Shown: one piece after another, positions 1 to 7,469 of the stretch
How the letters are laid out: each line of letters begins with the position of its first letter
How positions within the stretch are numbered: the first letter of the stretch is position 1
Assembly: GCA_937930695.1 (NCBI GenBank)
Contig: CALHCB010000097.1
Location: forward strand, 1-38,561
From: an uncultured Acidimicrobiales bacterium
Lineage (GTDB): Bacteria; Actinomycetota; Acidimicrobiia; Acidimicrobiales; SZUA-35
Direction: 5' to 3'
DNA: 38,561 nt
Position numbers and translations under genes: made by a program
Notes under the pieces: generated by a model
Databases searched by the model: none
What the model was told of the DNA's origin: nothing
What the model saw: the letters and a program-made list of their open reading frames with translations, nothing else

Positions 1-883
1 CTTGGATGACTTGCCCGGAACGAGCGTTCGGATCTGCGGCGCCCACCGCCTGCTCTTCAACGCTCTCAACGATGATGATGTGCAGCCCGAATTGGGTCTC
101 GACTGGGCCGACGATCTCGCCAACCTCAGCAGCGATGACCGCGTCGCGAAACTCCGGCACGTAGTTGTTCGGATCGGCGCATCCAAGATCGCCACCGTTG
201 GGTCCGCTTGGTCCGGTCGAGTTGGCGGCCGCCAATTCGGCGAAGTCGGCACCGTCTTCAAGTTGCGCAATCAGATCGTCAGCCAAGTCTGTGTCTGTTG
301 CATCAAGGAGAATGTGGCGAGCGCACGGGACCTCGATCGTCTCAGCGGGTCCATCGGCTTCGATCAGAACTTCACCGAGACGTTCCTGCTTGGAGACAAT
401 TCCGGCCAACGGCGCCAGGAATGGTTCGATGTCTTGTGCGACGTCGGCCGCATAAGCAACCGGGTCAGCCTCGGCCGCAAACGCACCTTCGAGCTGAAGC
501 TGAAGAGCTGCTCGGGCTTCGGTGGTATCGACATCGGCGGGATCAACTCCGTTGGCCTCAAGCTCGCGCTCGATGACACGCTCGTACACCAGACGGGTGA
601 GCAGATCGGCCCGAATCTCGTCGTCGGTCGCCGCTGGGCCGTACGCAAGCTCACGGAACTCTGCGCTCCCGATGATCGAATTGACCATGACGTCAAGCTC
701 GGACTGCTCGATCTCGATCGTGCTCGCGTCGTCGCCCGCTCCGTACTCAATCGTGGCAATGGCGCCGCTTGCGCCGTCACGGGAGACCCCGCACGCAGCG
801 ACAAGCAGCGCAAAGACCACCAGTACCGGGCCAGCGAAGTTGCGGCGAACCAATAAAGAAGAGTCGACAGATGAAATTGTCAC
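1..883 (-). CDS. Parvulin-type (PpiC) peptidyl-prolyl isomerase lipoprotein, C-terminus cut by window edge
   Basis: Reading the minus strand from GTG 883 gives at least 294 codons with no stop before base 1. The N-terminus is a lipoprotein signal: a short n-region with RR (13-14), a hydrophobic core and a lipobox LVAAC with Cys31, so the mature protein should be anchored outside the membrane. A helical region follows (about 45-180). Then comes a parvulin domain with the family hallmarks ARHILL (about 188), FAELAAANST, GPNGGDLG and FGLHIIIVE. Such proteins (PrsA/SurA class) fold exported proteins. The gene starts 17 bp after korB on the same strand and may share its transcript, although no functional link is known. 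A TTG at 853 would give a more typical short signal peptide and is an alternative start; neither has a clear Shine-Dalgarno. Confidence 0.88.
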   Translation of the reverse strand, partial: MTISSVDSSLLVRRNFAGPVLVVFALLVAACGVSRDGASGAIATIEYGAGDDASTIEIEQSELDVMVNSIIGSAEFRELAYGPAATDDEIRADLLTRLVYERVIERELEANGVDPADVDTTEARAALQLQLEGAFAAEADPVAYAADVAQDIEPFLAPLAGIVSKQERLGEVLIEADGPAETIEVPCARHILLDATDTDLADDLIAQLEDGADFAELAAANSTGPSGPNGGDLGCADPNNYVPEFRDAVIAAEVGEIVGPVETQFGLHIIIVESVEEQAVGAADPNARSGQVIQ

Positions 884-900
884 CCCGGCAGCGTAGGGCG

Positions 901-1938
901 CTACGCCACGTCCCAGGTGGCACCGGAGTGCAACAACGCGGCGAGGTCGCCCGGTCCTTGTTGTTCGTTGGCGGCCAACAGCTGATTGTTGACCGCTTCT
1001 GCATACTCCGGACTCTCGACCTGCCGGAACACGCCAAAGGGTGTGGGCGACTGCCGATCGTTGGCGAGCTGGGCGATGGTGAACGCCACTGCAGAGTTTG
1101 GATTCTTGGCGTCGTGCACCGCAATGGCATCGAGACCGACGTCGGCGACCTCGACGATCTTGGCCACTCCATCGACCATCATCACGCCTCGCTGATCCTC
1201 TGCTCCGAAGATGATCGGTTCACCGTCGACCAGGTCGATCATCATTTCGGCTCGGGCCGCACGCTTGTTGATCGCATCGAATGCACCGTCGTTGAAGACG
1301 TTGCAGTTCTGATAGATCTCGATGAGCGAGGCTCCCTTGTGCGCATGTGCGGCCTTGAACGTGGCCATCATGTGCTTGCGGTCAAGGTCATGCGTTCTGG
1401 CCACGAACGAAGCGCCCGCACCAATGGCGACGCTGAGTGGGTTGAACGGCGCATCAATCGACCCCATAGGTGTCGACTTTGTCACCTTGCCGACCTCGCT
1501 GGTCGGCGAATACTGGCCCTTGGTCAGACCATAGATCTGGTTGTTGAAGAGCAGGATCTTGAGGTTCACGTTTCGCCGCAGCGCATGCATGAGGTGATTG
1601 CCACCAATCGACAACATGTCGCCATCGCCACCAACCACCCAGATGTCGAGATCGGGTCGAGCGACGGCAAGCCCTGTCGCGATCGCTGGCGCCCGGCCGT
1701 GGATCGAGTGCATACCGTAGGTGTCCATGTAGTACGGGAACCTGGCGGCGCAGCCAATTCCCGACACGAAGACCGTGTTTTCCTTCGTGACCTCGGTCGC
1801 CGGGTCCTCTGCCAGTTCGGCGTAGAGAAACTGCATCGCAGCAAGGATTCCGTAGTCGCCGCAACCGGGGCACCAGCGGACGTCCTGGTCAGAGGTCCAG
1901 TACGCGCGTTGTGTTGGATCCAGTGATACGTCGGTCAT
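901..1938 (-). CDS. korB: 2-oxoacid (probably 2-oxoglutarate):ferredoxin oxidoreductase, beta subunit
   Basis: This 345-residue protein is the thiamine-diphosphate subunit of a two-subunit 2-oxoacid:ferredoxin oxidoreductase, which decarboxylates a 2-oxoacid to acyl-CoA and passes electrons to ferredoxin. It shows the CPGCG motif (23-27) and Cys63 in GIGCAARF, usual cluster-associated cysteines in this family. The TPP/Mg motif GDGD (104-107) is followed by NNQIYGLTKGQ (132-142). Its ATG overlaps the korA stop by 4 bp (ATGA), so translation is coupled and the subunits are made together. Length and fused partner match the actinobacterial KorAB type that feeds the TCA cycle beside or instead of 2-oxoglutarate dehydrogenase. 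The substrate (2-oxoglutarate rather than pyruvate) is inferred from family resemblance. Confidence 0.93.
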   Translation of the reverse strand: MTDVSLDPTQRAYWTSDQDVRWCPGCGDYGILAAMQFLYAELAEDPATEVTKENTVFVSGIGCAARFPYYMDTYGMHSIHGRAPAIATGLAVARPDLDIWVVGGDGDMLSIGGNHLMHALRRNVNLKILLFNNQIYGLTKGQYSPTSEVGKVTKSTPMGSIDAPFNPLSVAIGAGASFVARTHDLDRKHMMATFKAAHAHKGASLIEIYQNCNVFNDGAFDAINKRAARAEMMIDLVDGEPIIFGAEDQRGVMMVDGVAKIVEVADVGLDAIAVHDAKNPNSAVAFTIAQLANDRQSPTPFGVFRQVESPEYAEAVNNQLLAANEQQGPGDLAALLHSGATWDVA

Positions 1939-3809
1939 GCCTGCACTCCTGTCATCGTTTGAATGGCATCAATGATCTCGCCTGCGGTGAAGGGCAAACC
2001 CTTCACCTTGTTGACTCCCTGGGCATCGACCAAGTACTCCGCTCGCAGAATCTTGATCAGCTGTCCCTTGTTGAGTTCGGGCACAACCACATGTTCATAG
2101 CTTTGAAGAATGTCGCCCAAGTTCGGCGGTAGCGGATTGAGGTGTGTGAGATGCACCCGGTCGACGGGTACTCCCGACTCCCGCATGCGTTGTGTCGCCG
2201 CAACGATCGAACCCCACGTTGAGCCCCACCCGACCAGACAAAGCTTGGCACCGTCGACCGAGTCGACTTCAGCCAAGGGGATGTCCTCTGCAATGCCATC
2301 AATCTTGGCTTGGCGGAGGTCGGTCATCAGGCCGTGGTTCTCGGGGTCGTAACTCACGTTGCCCGAACCGTCAGCTTTCTCCAGTCCACCGACGCGATGC
2401 TCCAGACCAGGTGTTCCCGGCACGGCCCACGGGCGGGCCAAGATCTCGTCTCGCTTGAACGGTTCGAATGTGGGGTTGCCGTTCGCGTCGGTCGAATTCG
2501 GCTCGGTGGCGAACTCCACGCTGATATCCGGCAGCGTGGCCGGGTCAGGCAACTTCCAGGGCTCTGAGCCGTTGGCGAGATAGCCATCGGTCAACAGAAT
2601 CACCGGTGTTCGGAACTTGAGCGCGATCCGGCATGCCTCGATCGCCATGTCGAAACAATTCGACGGGCTGTATGCGGCGATCACTGGCGTCGGCGATTCT
2701 CCGTGTCGACCATAAAGCGCCATCATCAGATCGCTGGCTTCGGTCTTGGTCGGCAAGCCGGTCGATGGTCCACCGCGTTGCACGTCGATGATCACCATGG
2801 GAAGTTCCATCGACGTCGCAAGGCCAATGGTCTCGCCTTTCAGGGCGACTCCCGGTCCGGACGTCGTGGTAAAGGCGAGCGCACCACCGAATGCTGCTCC
2901 AAGAGCAGAACCGACCGCCGCAATCTCATCTTCGGCCTGGAAGGTTCGCACCCCGAAGTTCTTGTGCCGAGCGAGCTCATGAAGAATGTCGGAAGCCGGC
3001 GTGATCGGATAGCTCCCGAGAAAGATCGGCAGTTTGGCTTGTTGGCCTGCTGCAATCATGCCCCACGCGGTCGCGACGTTTCCGGTGATGTTCGTGTAGG
3101 TGCCGGTGTCTTGTGGAGCCGAGTGGATCTCAAACTGATCGGCGAACATTTCGGTTGTTTCACCGAACGCGTGTCCGGCCTTGAGTGCCAACACATTGGC
3201 GTCGACGACCGTTTGGTTCTTGGCGAACTTTTCCTCGACCCAATCAATCGTGGGTTCGAGCGGGCGGGTGTACATCCAGCAGATGAGGCCCAGGGCGAAG
3301 AAGTTCTTCGATCGCTCTGCATCGCGCTTCTTGACATCCAGATCGGTCACGGCCTCGAGGGTGAGCTTGGTCATCGGCACCTCGTGCACGATGTAATCGT
3401 CGAGCGTGCCGTTGGTTCGAGGGTCCGCCTCATACCCACACTTCTCGAGATTGCGCTCATCGAATGCGTCGGTGTTCAGAATGATCGTCCCACCCGACTT
3501 CAATCGCCCGAGTTCGCTCATGAGCGCTGCCGGGTTCATGGCGATGAGCACATCTGGTTCGTCGCCGGGTGTGTGAATGTCGTGATCAGAGATGTGGACT
3601 TGGAAGGCGGATACGCCTGCGAGTGTCCCTTGAGGCGCACGAATCTCTGCCGGAAACTCCGGAAGAGTTACGAGGTCATTTCCAGCCAGCGCGCTTGCTG
3701 AGGTGAATCGATCACCTGTGAGCTGCATGCCATCGCCAGAATCCCCTGCGAATCGAATCACAACGGCATGAATGCCCTGTGCTTCGAGTCGATCTGCAGT
3801 GTCGGTCAC
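1935..3809 (-). CDS. korA: 2-oxoacid:ferredoxin oxidoreductase, fused gamma-alpha subunit
   Basis: The product (624 residues from GTG 3809) combines the gamma domain, with its N-terminal VIRFAGDSGDG loop (about 18-27), and the alpha domain, which includes GSYPITPASDI and TTTSGPG. With KorB it forms the CoA-acylating, ferredoxin-reducing enzyme. I chose GTG 3809 because AAGGGGA lies about 4 nt upstream and the protein then begins right before the conserved gamma domain. The frame is open for another 59 codons upstream to 3986, but that stretch looks unlike protein. It is first in the korA-korB pair, with a 233-bp upstream region that carries no obvious strong promoter. Confidence 0.93.
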   Translation of the reverse strand: MTDTADRLEAQGIHAVVIRFAGDSGDGMQLTGDRFTSASALAGNDLVTLPEFPAEIRAPQGTLAGVSAFQVHISDHDIHTPGDEPDVLIAMNPAALMSELGRLKSGGTIILNTDAFDERNLEKCGYEADPRTNGTLDDYIVHEVPMTKLTLEAVTDLDVKKRDAERSKNFFALGLICWMYTRPLEPTIDWVEEKFAKNQTVVDANVLALKAGHAFGETTEMFADQFEIHSAPQDTGTYTNITGNVATAWGMIAAGQQAKLPIFLGSYPITPASDILHELARHKNFGVRTFQAEDEIAAVGSALGAAFGGALAFTTTSGPGVALKGETIGLATSMELPMVIIDVQRGGPSTGLPTKTEASDLMMALYGRHGESPTPVIAAYSPSNCFDMAIEACRIALKFRTPVILLTDGYLANGSEPWKLPDPATLPDISVEFATEPNSTDANGNPTFEPFKRDEILARPWAVPGTPGLEHRVGGLEKADGSGNVSYDPENHGLMTDLRQAKIDGIAEDIPLAEVDSVDGAKLCLVGWGSTWGSIVAATQRMRESGVPVDRVHLTHLNPLPPNLGDILQSYEHVVVPELNKGQLIKILRAEYLVDAQGVNKVKGLPFTAGEIIDAIQTMTGVQA

Positions 3810-4042
3810 TTGGTCCCCTTTGTTTCCGAATATGTGTCTCGAAAACAACGCCGGTCCATGTGCGATGCCTCCAAGACGAAGCCGGGGTCCCACGAATGAC
3901 CTAACGATGGAAAATACGGTGGGGGCCGTCAGCTCCGTTGCTGTCGAAAAACAAGTTAGTCGGCAAAGACGTCCGACCGTCAACACTACGAGGCCGAATC
4001 TCCCGCTCGACCGGTCGAAGATGCAGTTGAGGAACGAGCCGT
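3810..4042. other. Intergenic region between arsR and korA
   Basis: These 233 bases hold the downstream end of arsR and the upstream region of korA, both on the minus strand. A perfect 12-bp palindrome, TCGACCGGTCGA, lies at 4007-4018, about 25 bp beyond the arsR stop. It has no T-run, so it could be a short terminator stem or an operator for korA. A TTGACG hexamer on the minus strand (3983-3978) could be a -35 box, but no convincing -10 follows at 17 nt. No small gene with good coding character was seen. Confidence 0.4.
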
Positions 4043-4351
4043 CTAGGAAAGAGCGGTGCGCACGGCTGCGAGTCGATCCTCATTGACGCGGAACCAAGCC
4101 CACTTCCCGCGTTGTTCACGGTCGAGAATCCCCGCCTTGACCAAGAGGCCGAGATGATGACTGATCGTGGGTTGTGAGCGACCGATCGCATCGGGAAAAT
4201 CACAGGCGCATCCTTCGCCGCTCTCGGCGATGATGTTGACCAGCTTCAGCCGGACTGGATCGGCCAACGCCTTCAACACAGTGACGAGCTCATCGGCCTC
4301 ATCATCGCTCATCGTCGATGAGAGCAGCGGTGCGCAGCAGAGTTCGTCCAC
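4043..4351 (-). CDS. ArsR/SmtB-family repressor, probable As(III)/Sb(III) sensor
   Basis: This 102-residue winged-helix repressor has the usual ArsR core: ALADPVRLKLVNII, then recognition helix QPTISHHLGLLVKAGIL (about 61-77), then the wing. Cysteines sit at 5-6 (CC) and in CACDF (about 48-50). A vicinal CC near the N-terminus plus a Cys before the recognition helix resembles the As(III) site described for Corynebacterium glutamicum ArsR (Cys15, Cys16, Cys55), so thiol coordination of arsenite is inferred. The GTG at 4351 is preferred over the internal ATG 4312 because only it keeps the CC pair, and a -10 box lies 7 nt upstream. No arsenic pump or reductase gene is adjacent, so its targets other than itself are unknown; korAB lies downstream on the same strand. 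Confidence 0.85.
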   Translation of the reverse strand: MDELCCAPLLSSTMSDDEADELVTVLKALADPVRLKLVNIIAESGEGCACDFPDAIGRSQPTISHHLGLLVKAGILDREQRGKWAWFRVNEDRLAAVRTALS

Positions 4352-4364
4352 GAACTCAATAGTA
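4340..4364 (-). promoter_or_regulatory. arsR leaderless promoter and self-operator
   Basis: A perfect 8-2-8 inverted repeat, GAGTTCGT-CC-ACGAACTC (4340-4357), covers the GTG start at 4351. A -10-like TACTAT (minus, 4364-4359) ends 7 nt before that GTG, so transcription should begin at or next to the start codon. A dimeric repressor bound here would cover the transcription start, as expected for autorepression by ArsR. Confidence 0.6.
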
Positions 4365-4425
4365 CTGCGCTGTCCTTCCTGGTCGGGCTCGACTGTTGGC
4401 TCTGGGGCTCAGCCGTCGGGCTCAC

Positions 4426-4431
4426 TAGTCT
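4426..4431 (+). promoter_or_regulatory. -10 box of the DapC-like aminotransferase (leaderless)
   Basis: TAGTCT ends 6 nt before the GTG start at 4438, the spacing seen at several other genes here. No good -35 was found 17 nt upstream. The GGGGAG between box and GTG is too close to the start codon to act as a Shine-Dalgarno site. Confidence 0.45.
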
Positions 4432-4437
4432 GGGGAG

Positions 4438-5616
4438 GTGACGCGAACCCCTCACCTCGCCAGCCGCCTCCAAGGATTCGGAACCACCATCTTCGCGGAG
4501 ATGACTGCGCTCGCCGTGAAGACCGGGGCGCTCAACCTCGGTCAAGGATTCCCCGACACTGACGGGCCAGCTGAAGTTTCACAAGCGGCCATCGATGCCA
4601 TCAGGAACGGGGTCAATCAATACCCACCGGGCCCGGGGATGCCTGATCTTCGGCTCGCGATCGCCGAACACCAGGCCCGCTTCTACAACGTTGAAATCGA
4701 TCCGGATACCAACGTGCTCGTGACTGCGGGGGCGACCGAGGCGTTGGCGGCCACGCTCTTGGCGCTGTGTGAGACCGGCGACGAAGTGATCGTCTTCGAT
4801 CCGACCTACGACTCCTACGCCGCTGGGATCTCCCTGGCTGGGGCGACCATGCGCGGCGTGCTGCTTCACCCGCCCCCAGAGGGCGAGGCGGCGTTCAGCT
4901 TCGATCCCGATGAGCTTGCGCGAGCGTTCAATCCAAAGACGCGTCTGATTCTGCTGAACACGCCGCACAACCCCACGGGCAAAGTCTTCACGAGCGACGA
5001 GCTGCAGCTCATTGCTGACCTGTGCGTGGAGCACGATGTCATCGCGGTGACTGATGAGGTCTATGAACATCTTGTGTTCGATGGAACCCATGAGCTCCTG
5101 GCGACATGGCCGGGTATGGCGGAACGAACGATCACCATCAGCTCAGGCGGAAAGACCTTCTCGTTCACGGGTTGGAAGATCGGGTGGGCCATGGGTCCAG
5201 CTCCGCTGATCGCCGCGGTACGAACTGCCAAGCAGTTCCTGACGTTCGTCAATGGCGCTCCGTTCCAGCCGGCGATCGCAGTTGGTCTCCGCCTCGGCGA
5301 TGACTACTTCGATGAGTTCCGCCACGGCTTGCTGGCCAAGCGGGAACTGCTGTGTGAGGGGCTGGACGACATCGGATTCACTGTTTTCAGACCGCACGGG
5401 ACCTATTTCGCCACCGTCGACATTCGATCGCTCGGTTTCGAGAATGGCATCGACTTCTGCCTCGCCCTCCCCGAAAAGGCTGGTGTTGTGGCTGTACCGA
5501 GCGCCGTGTTCTATCAGGACCATCGCGACGGCCTGCCGCTGGTTCGGTTCTGCTTTGCCAAGAACGATCAGATGCTGAACGACTCCATCGATCGTCTCCG
5601 AGCTGCCTTCGCCTAG
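4438..5616 (+). CDS. dapC: Class I/II PLP aminotransferase, probable N-succinyldiaminopimelate aminotransferase
   Basis: A complete 392-residue fold-type I aminotransferase. It shows NLGQGFPDTDGP (about 34-45), the substrate/cofactor region NQYPPGPG, the PLP-contact motif NTPHNPTGKV, DEVYEHLVFDG, and the Schiff-base lysine K239 in SSGGKTFSFTGWKIGW. The N-terminal and active-site phrases closely resemble the mycobacterial Rv0858c (DapC) type, which makes N-succinyl-LL-2,6-diaminopimelate for lysine and peptidoglycan. The same family contains kynurenine/glutamine transaminases and methionine aminotransferases, so the exact substrate is not certain. It is divergent from arsR with 86 bp between starts and convergent with the next gene. 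Confidence 0.85.
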   Translation: MTRTPHLASRLQGFGTTIFAEMTALAVKTGALNLGQGFPDTDGPAEVSQAAIDAIRNGVNQYPPGPGMPDLRLAIAEHQARFYNVEIDPDTNVLVTAGATEALAATLLALCETGDEVIVFDPTYDSYAAGISLAGATMRGVLLHPPPEGEAAFSFDPDELARAFNPKTRLILLNTPHNPTGKVFTSDELQLIADLCVEHDVIAVTDEVYEHLVFDGTHELLATWPGMAERTITISSGGKTFSFTGWKIGWAMGPAPLIAAVRTAKQFLTFVNGAPFQPAIAVGLRLGDDYFDEFRHGLLAKRELLCEGLDDIGFTVFRPHGTYFATVDIRSLGFENGIDFCLALPEKAGVVAVPSAVFYQDHRDGLPLVRFCFAKNDQMLNDSIDRLRAAFA

Positions 5617-5647
5617 TCGACCCTGCCTTTGCCGACTACGGCGCGAC

Positions 5648-5663
5648 AACGCGAAAACGCGTT
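5648..5663. terminator. Short hairpin between convergent genes
   Basis: AACGCG and CGCGTT are separated by an AAAA loop and sit in the 46-bp gap between the aminotransferase stop and the stop of the convergent membrane-protein gene. The position and the A/T edges on both sides suit a small bidirectional terminator. The stem is only 6 bp, so confidence is modest. Confidence 0.45.
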
Positions 5664-7369
5664 TACTTCTGGCGGCGTGCGTTTCGAACGGCGCTGATCT
5701 CGCTGAGGTTCGTCACGAACAGGACCACGGCGCCCGCAGCAAGCAGACCTCCGATCGCATAGCGGCTCACCAGAAGGGCGCCGCCAACGACGAAGGCAAA
5801 GAATGCGACCACAGCGCCGTAAAGCACGAGCAGTCGAAATGCGGCCTGGAAGCGACGGTTCACTACCTGTTCGAGCAACAACATTCCGGCGCCGACCGCC
5901 AAGGTGATGCCTGCGATTCCGAGCGACTCGAAGACGATCACTGCGGCGATCGACAGCAGGATCATCGGGATGCTGGCGGCAGCCCAAAGCGCCAGCACCC
6001 AGCCGCTTCCCACTGGCGGCGGGAGCGGGGCAGCGGGATGGGCAAGGTGGGCACGAATGTCCGGTGCATGCTCTGGCAGGAACTCACGGCGACGCTGTAG
6101 ATCGAGAAGCTCGCTGCGCTGCTGCAGAAGCTCGGTCAACCTCTTGGACTCCTCTTGAATCTCGGTGCTGTTGCTGATCTGCTCGGCGAGCGGGAGGAGC
6201 CGACCTCGCCGCTTGATCCGATCGTCGAGGTCATCGAGTGCATGTCCGAGTTTTTCTTCGCTCACCCGCGTGTCTGCCGTCAGCGGCGGCGGTGTTCCGT
6301 GTAATCCTGCGAACCCAACGGGATCAGCCCACGAGACGCGGACATCGCCGTTTCGTTGGAATTTCGGACCGGATGGCCCTCGTTCCCCACCCAACGGATC
6401 GTGGGTGTCCAGACCCCAGAGCCCTCGGAAGTCCTCGACCCAGGCGGCGTCCTTTTCGAAAAGGCGGAGATCCCAGTCTTTGACTTCTCGGCCCGATCCG
6501 GTGGCCGTGTCAACGAACGGCACACCGAGCGCTGGCCCGAGCCCTCGCTCGGTTGCCTGATCGCGGATACGCAGCAGGTTCTGAAACCAGCGTTGGAGCC
6601 GGAGCGCCCACCGAAGGCCCGGCACATCGATGCGGGTCACATAGTCGCCCGGTTGGAAGTAGAGCGCGTGAGAACCCGCTCCGGCGAAGAGCACAGGTCG
6701 CTCCCCATCGCGGACCAGTTCAGGATCCTCCCAGTGCCGGCGCAGGTCGCCTCCGGTGTGTTCGTGACTCGACGCAGCAACCCAGACTGGTTTCGACGAT
6801 CCTGGATCGCAGAACACCCACGCCTGCTCCCAATCCGCTTCGTGATCGTTGAGCCCCCGATAGCCGCTGCGCCAATCGTTCATGACATAGAAGTAGGAGT
6901 AGTGCAGGACGACCCATTCGCCAGCACGAATCACCCGTCCATAACAAACTGGCTCGTGCTCACTGATCCCCAGTCGCTCCGCCTTCAGGGCGGCTGCGGT
7001 GGTGGTTCGCGTTGGCGTGGTCGGCCGGATGATCACGCTGAGTTGAAATAGTGCATCAAGAAGGCGTCCAAAGAGTCCAACGCGACCAAGACGAGGGGTG
7101 AAGAGCCGCCGAGCCAGCCGCTTGGCTTCGTCACCGACAACGGCCCGCCGATCATCATCGGTCACGAATCGAAGGTTCGCCCCAGGGGCCCACCGATGAT
7201 CCAGATCTTGCAGGGTGACCGGGTGTTCGTCACCCGCCACGATCTCGCCGTCGAACTCGAGTTGGCAGTTCTCCACGTAGGCATCGACCGCAGTCGGCAG
7301 GAACAGTTCGCGACCATCGAAGCGAACCATCGGCGCATGGCGTCGAAGCACCTCGAGATCGGCATCCAC
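5663..7369 (-). CDS. Vps62-like domain protein with C-terminal membrane segments, function unknown
   Basis: The product is 568 residues from GTG 7369, or 583 from an upstream start at 7414. The N-terminus (LRRHAPMVRFDGRELFLP) and the block HYSYFYVMNDW...NDHEADWEQAWVF (about 155-185) resemble Vps62/DUF946-like proteins, whose H-x-x-DWE motif is conserved. A charged, coiled-coil-prone stretch (about 375-435) leads to three or four hydrophobic segments (about 455-560) and a basic tail, so the large domain is probably cytosolic and membrane-tethered. The later start fits the family's N-terminal phrase and has a TACGGT box 8 nt upstream. It is divergent from the PEP-utilising gene. No enzymatic function is assigned to this family that I can name with confidence. 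Confidence 0.7.
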   Translation of the reverse strand: MDADLEVLRRHAPMVRFDGRELFLPTAVDAYVENCQLEFDGEIVAGDEHPVTLQDLDHRWAPGANLRFVTDDDRRAVVGDEAKRLARRLFTPRLGRVGLFGRLLDALFQLSVIIRPTTPTRTTTAAALKAERLGISEHEPVCYGRVIRAGEWVVLHYSYFYVMNDWRSGYRGLNDHEADWEQAWVFCDPGSSKPVWVAASSHEHTGGDLRRHWEDPELVRDGERPVLFAGAGSHALYFQPGDYVTRIDVPGLRWALRLQRWFQNLLRIRDQATERGLGPALGVPFVDTATGSGREVKDWDLRLFEKDAAWVEDFRGLWGLDTHDPLGGERGPSGPKFQRNGDVRVSWADPVGFAGLHGTPPPLTADTRVSEEKLGHALDDLDDRIKRRGRLLPLAEQISNSTEIQEESKRLTELLQQRSELLDLQRRREFLPEHAPDIRAHLAHPAAPLPPPVGSGWVLALWAAASIPMILLSIAAVIVFESLGIAGITLAVGAGMLLLEQVVNRRFQAAFRLLVLYGAVVAFFAFVVGGALLVSRYAIGGLLAAGAVVLFVTNLSEISAVRNARRQK

Positions 7370-7431
7370 GACTACCGACCGTACTGGCCAAACTGCGCAA
7401 GCCTGTCCTGGCAACGGCGATCGACCACAGG

Positions 7432-7437
7432 TATGTT
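7432..7437 (+). promoter_or_regulatory. Possible -10 box for the PEP-utilising gene
   Basis: TATGTT lies 32 nt before the ATG at 7470. Unlike many neighbours, this gene has a real Shine-Dalgarno (AAGGAG at about 7456), consistent with a short leader. No clear -35 hexamer was seen. Confidence 0.35.
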
Positions 7438-7469
7438 GCGCACCTCACGAGCCGAAGGAGCACACGCAC

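Noticed and set aside
2-856. Plus-strand open frame at the window start
   Set aside because: The minus strand of the same stretch encodes a clear parvulin lipoprotein with lipobox and domain motifs.
769-1926. Long open frame opposite korB, and similar ones opposite korA, the ATPase and the flotillin
   Set aside because: They mirror true genes in another frame, have no family resemblance and rich Arg/His/Pro composition, as expected from high-GC antisense frames.
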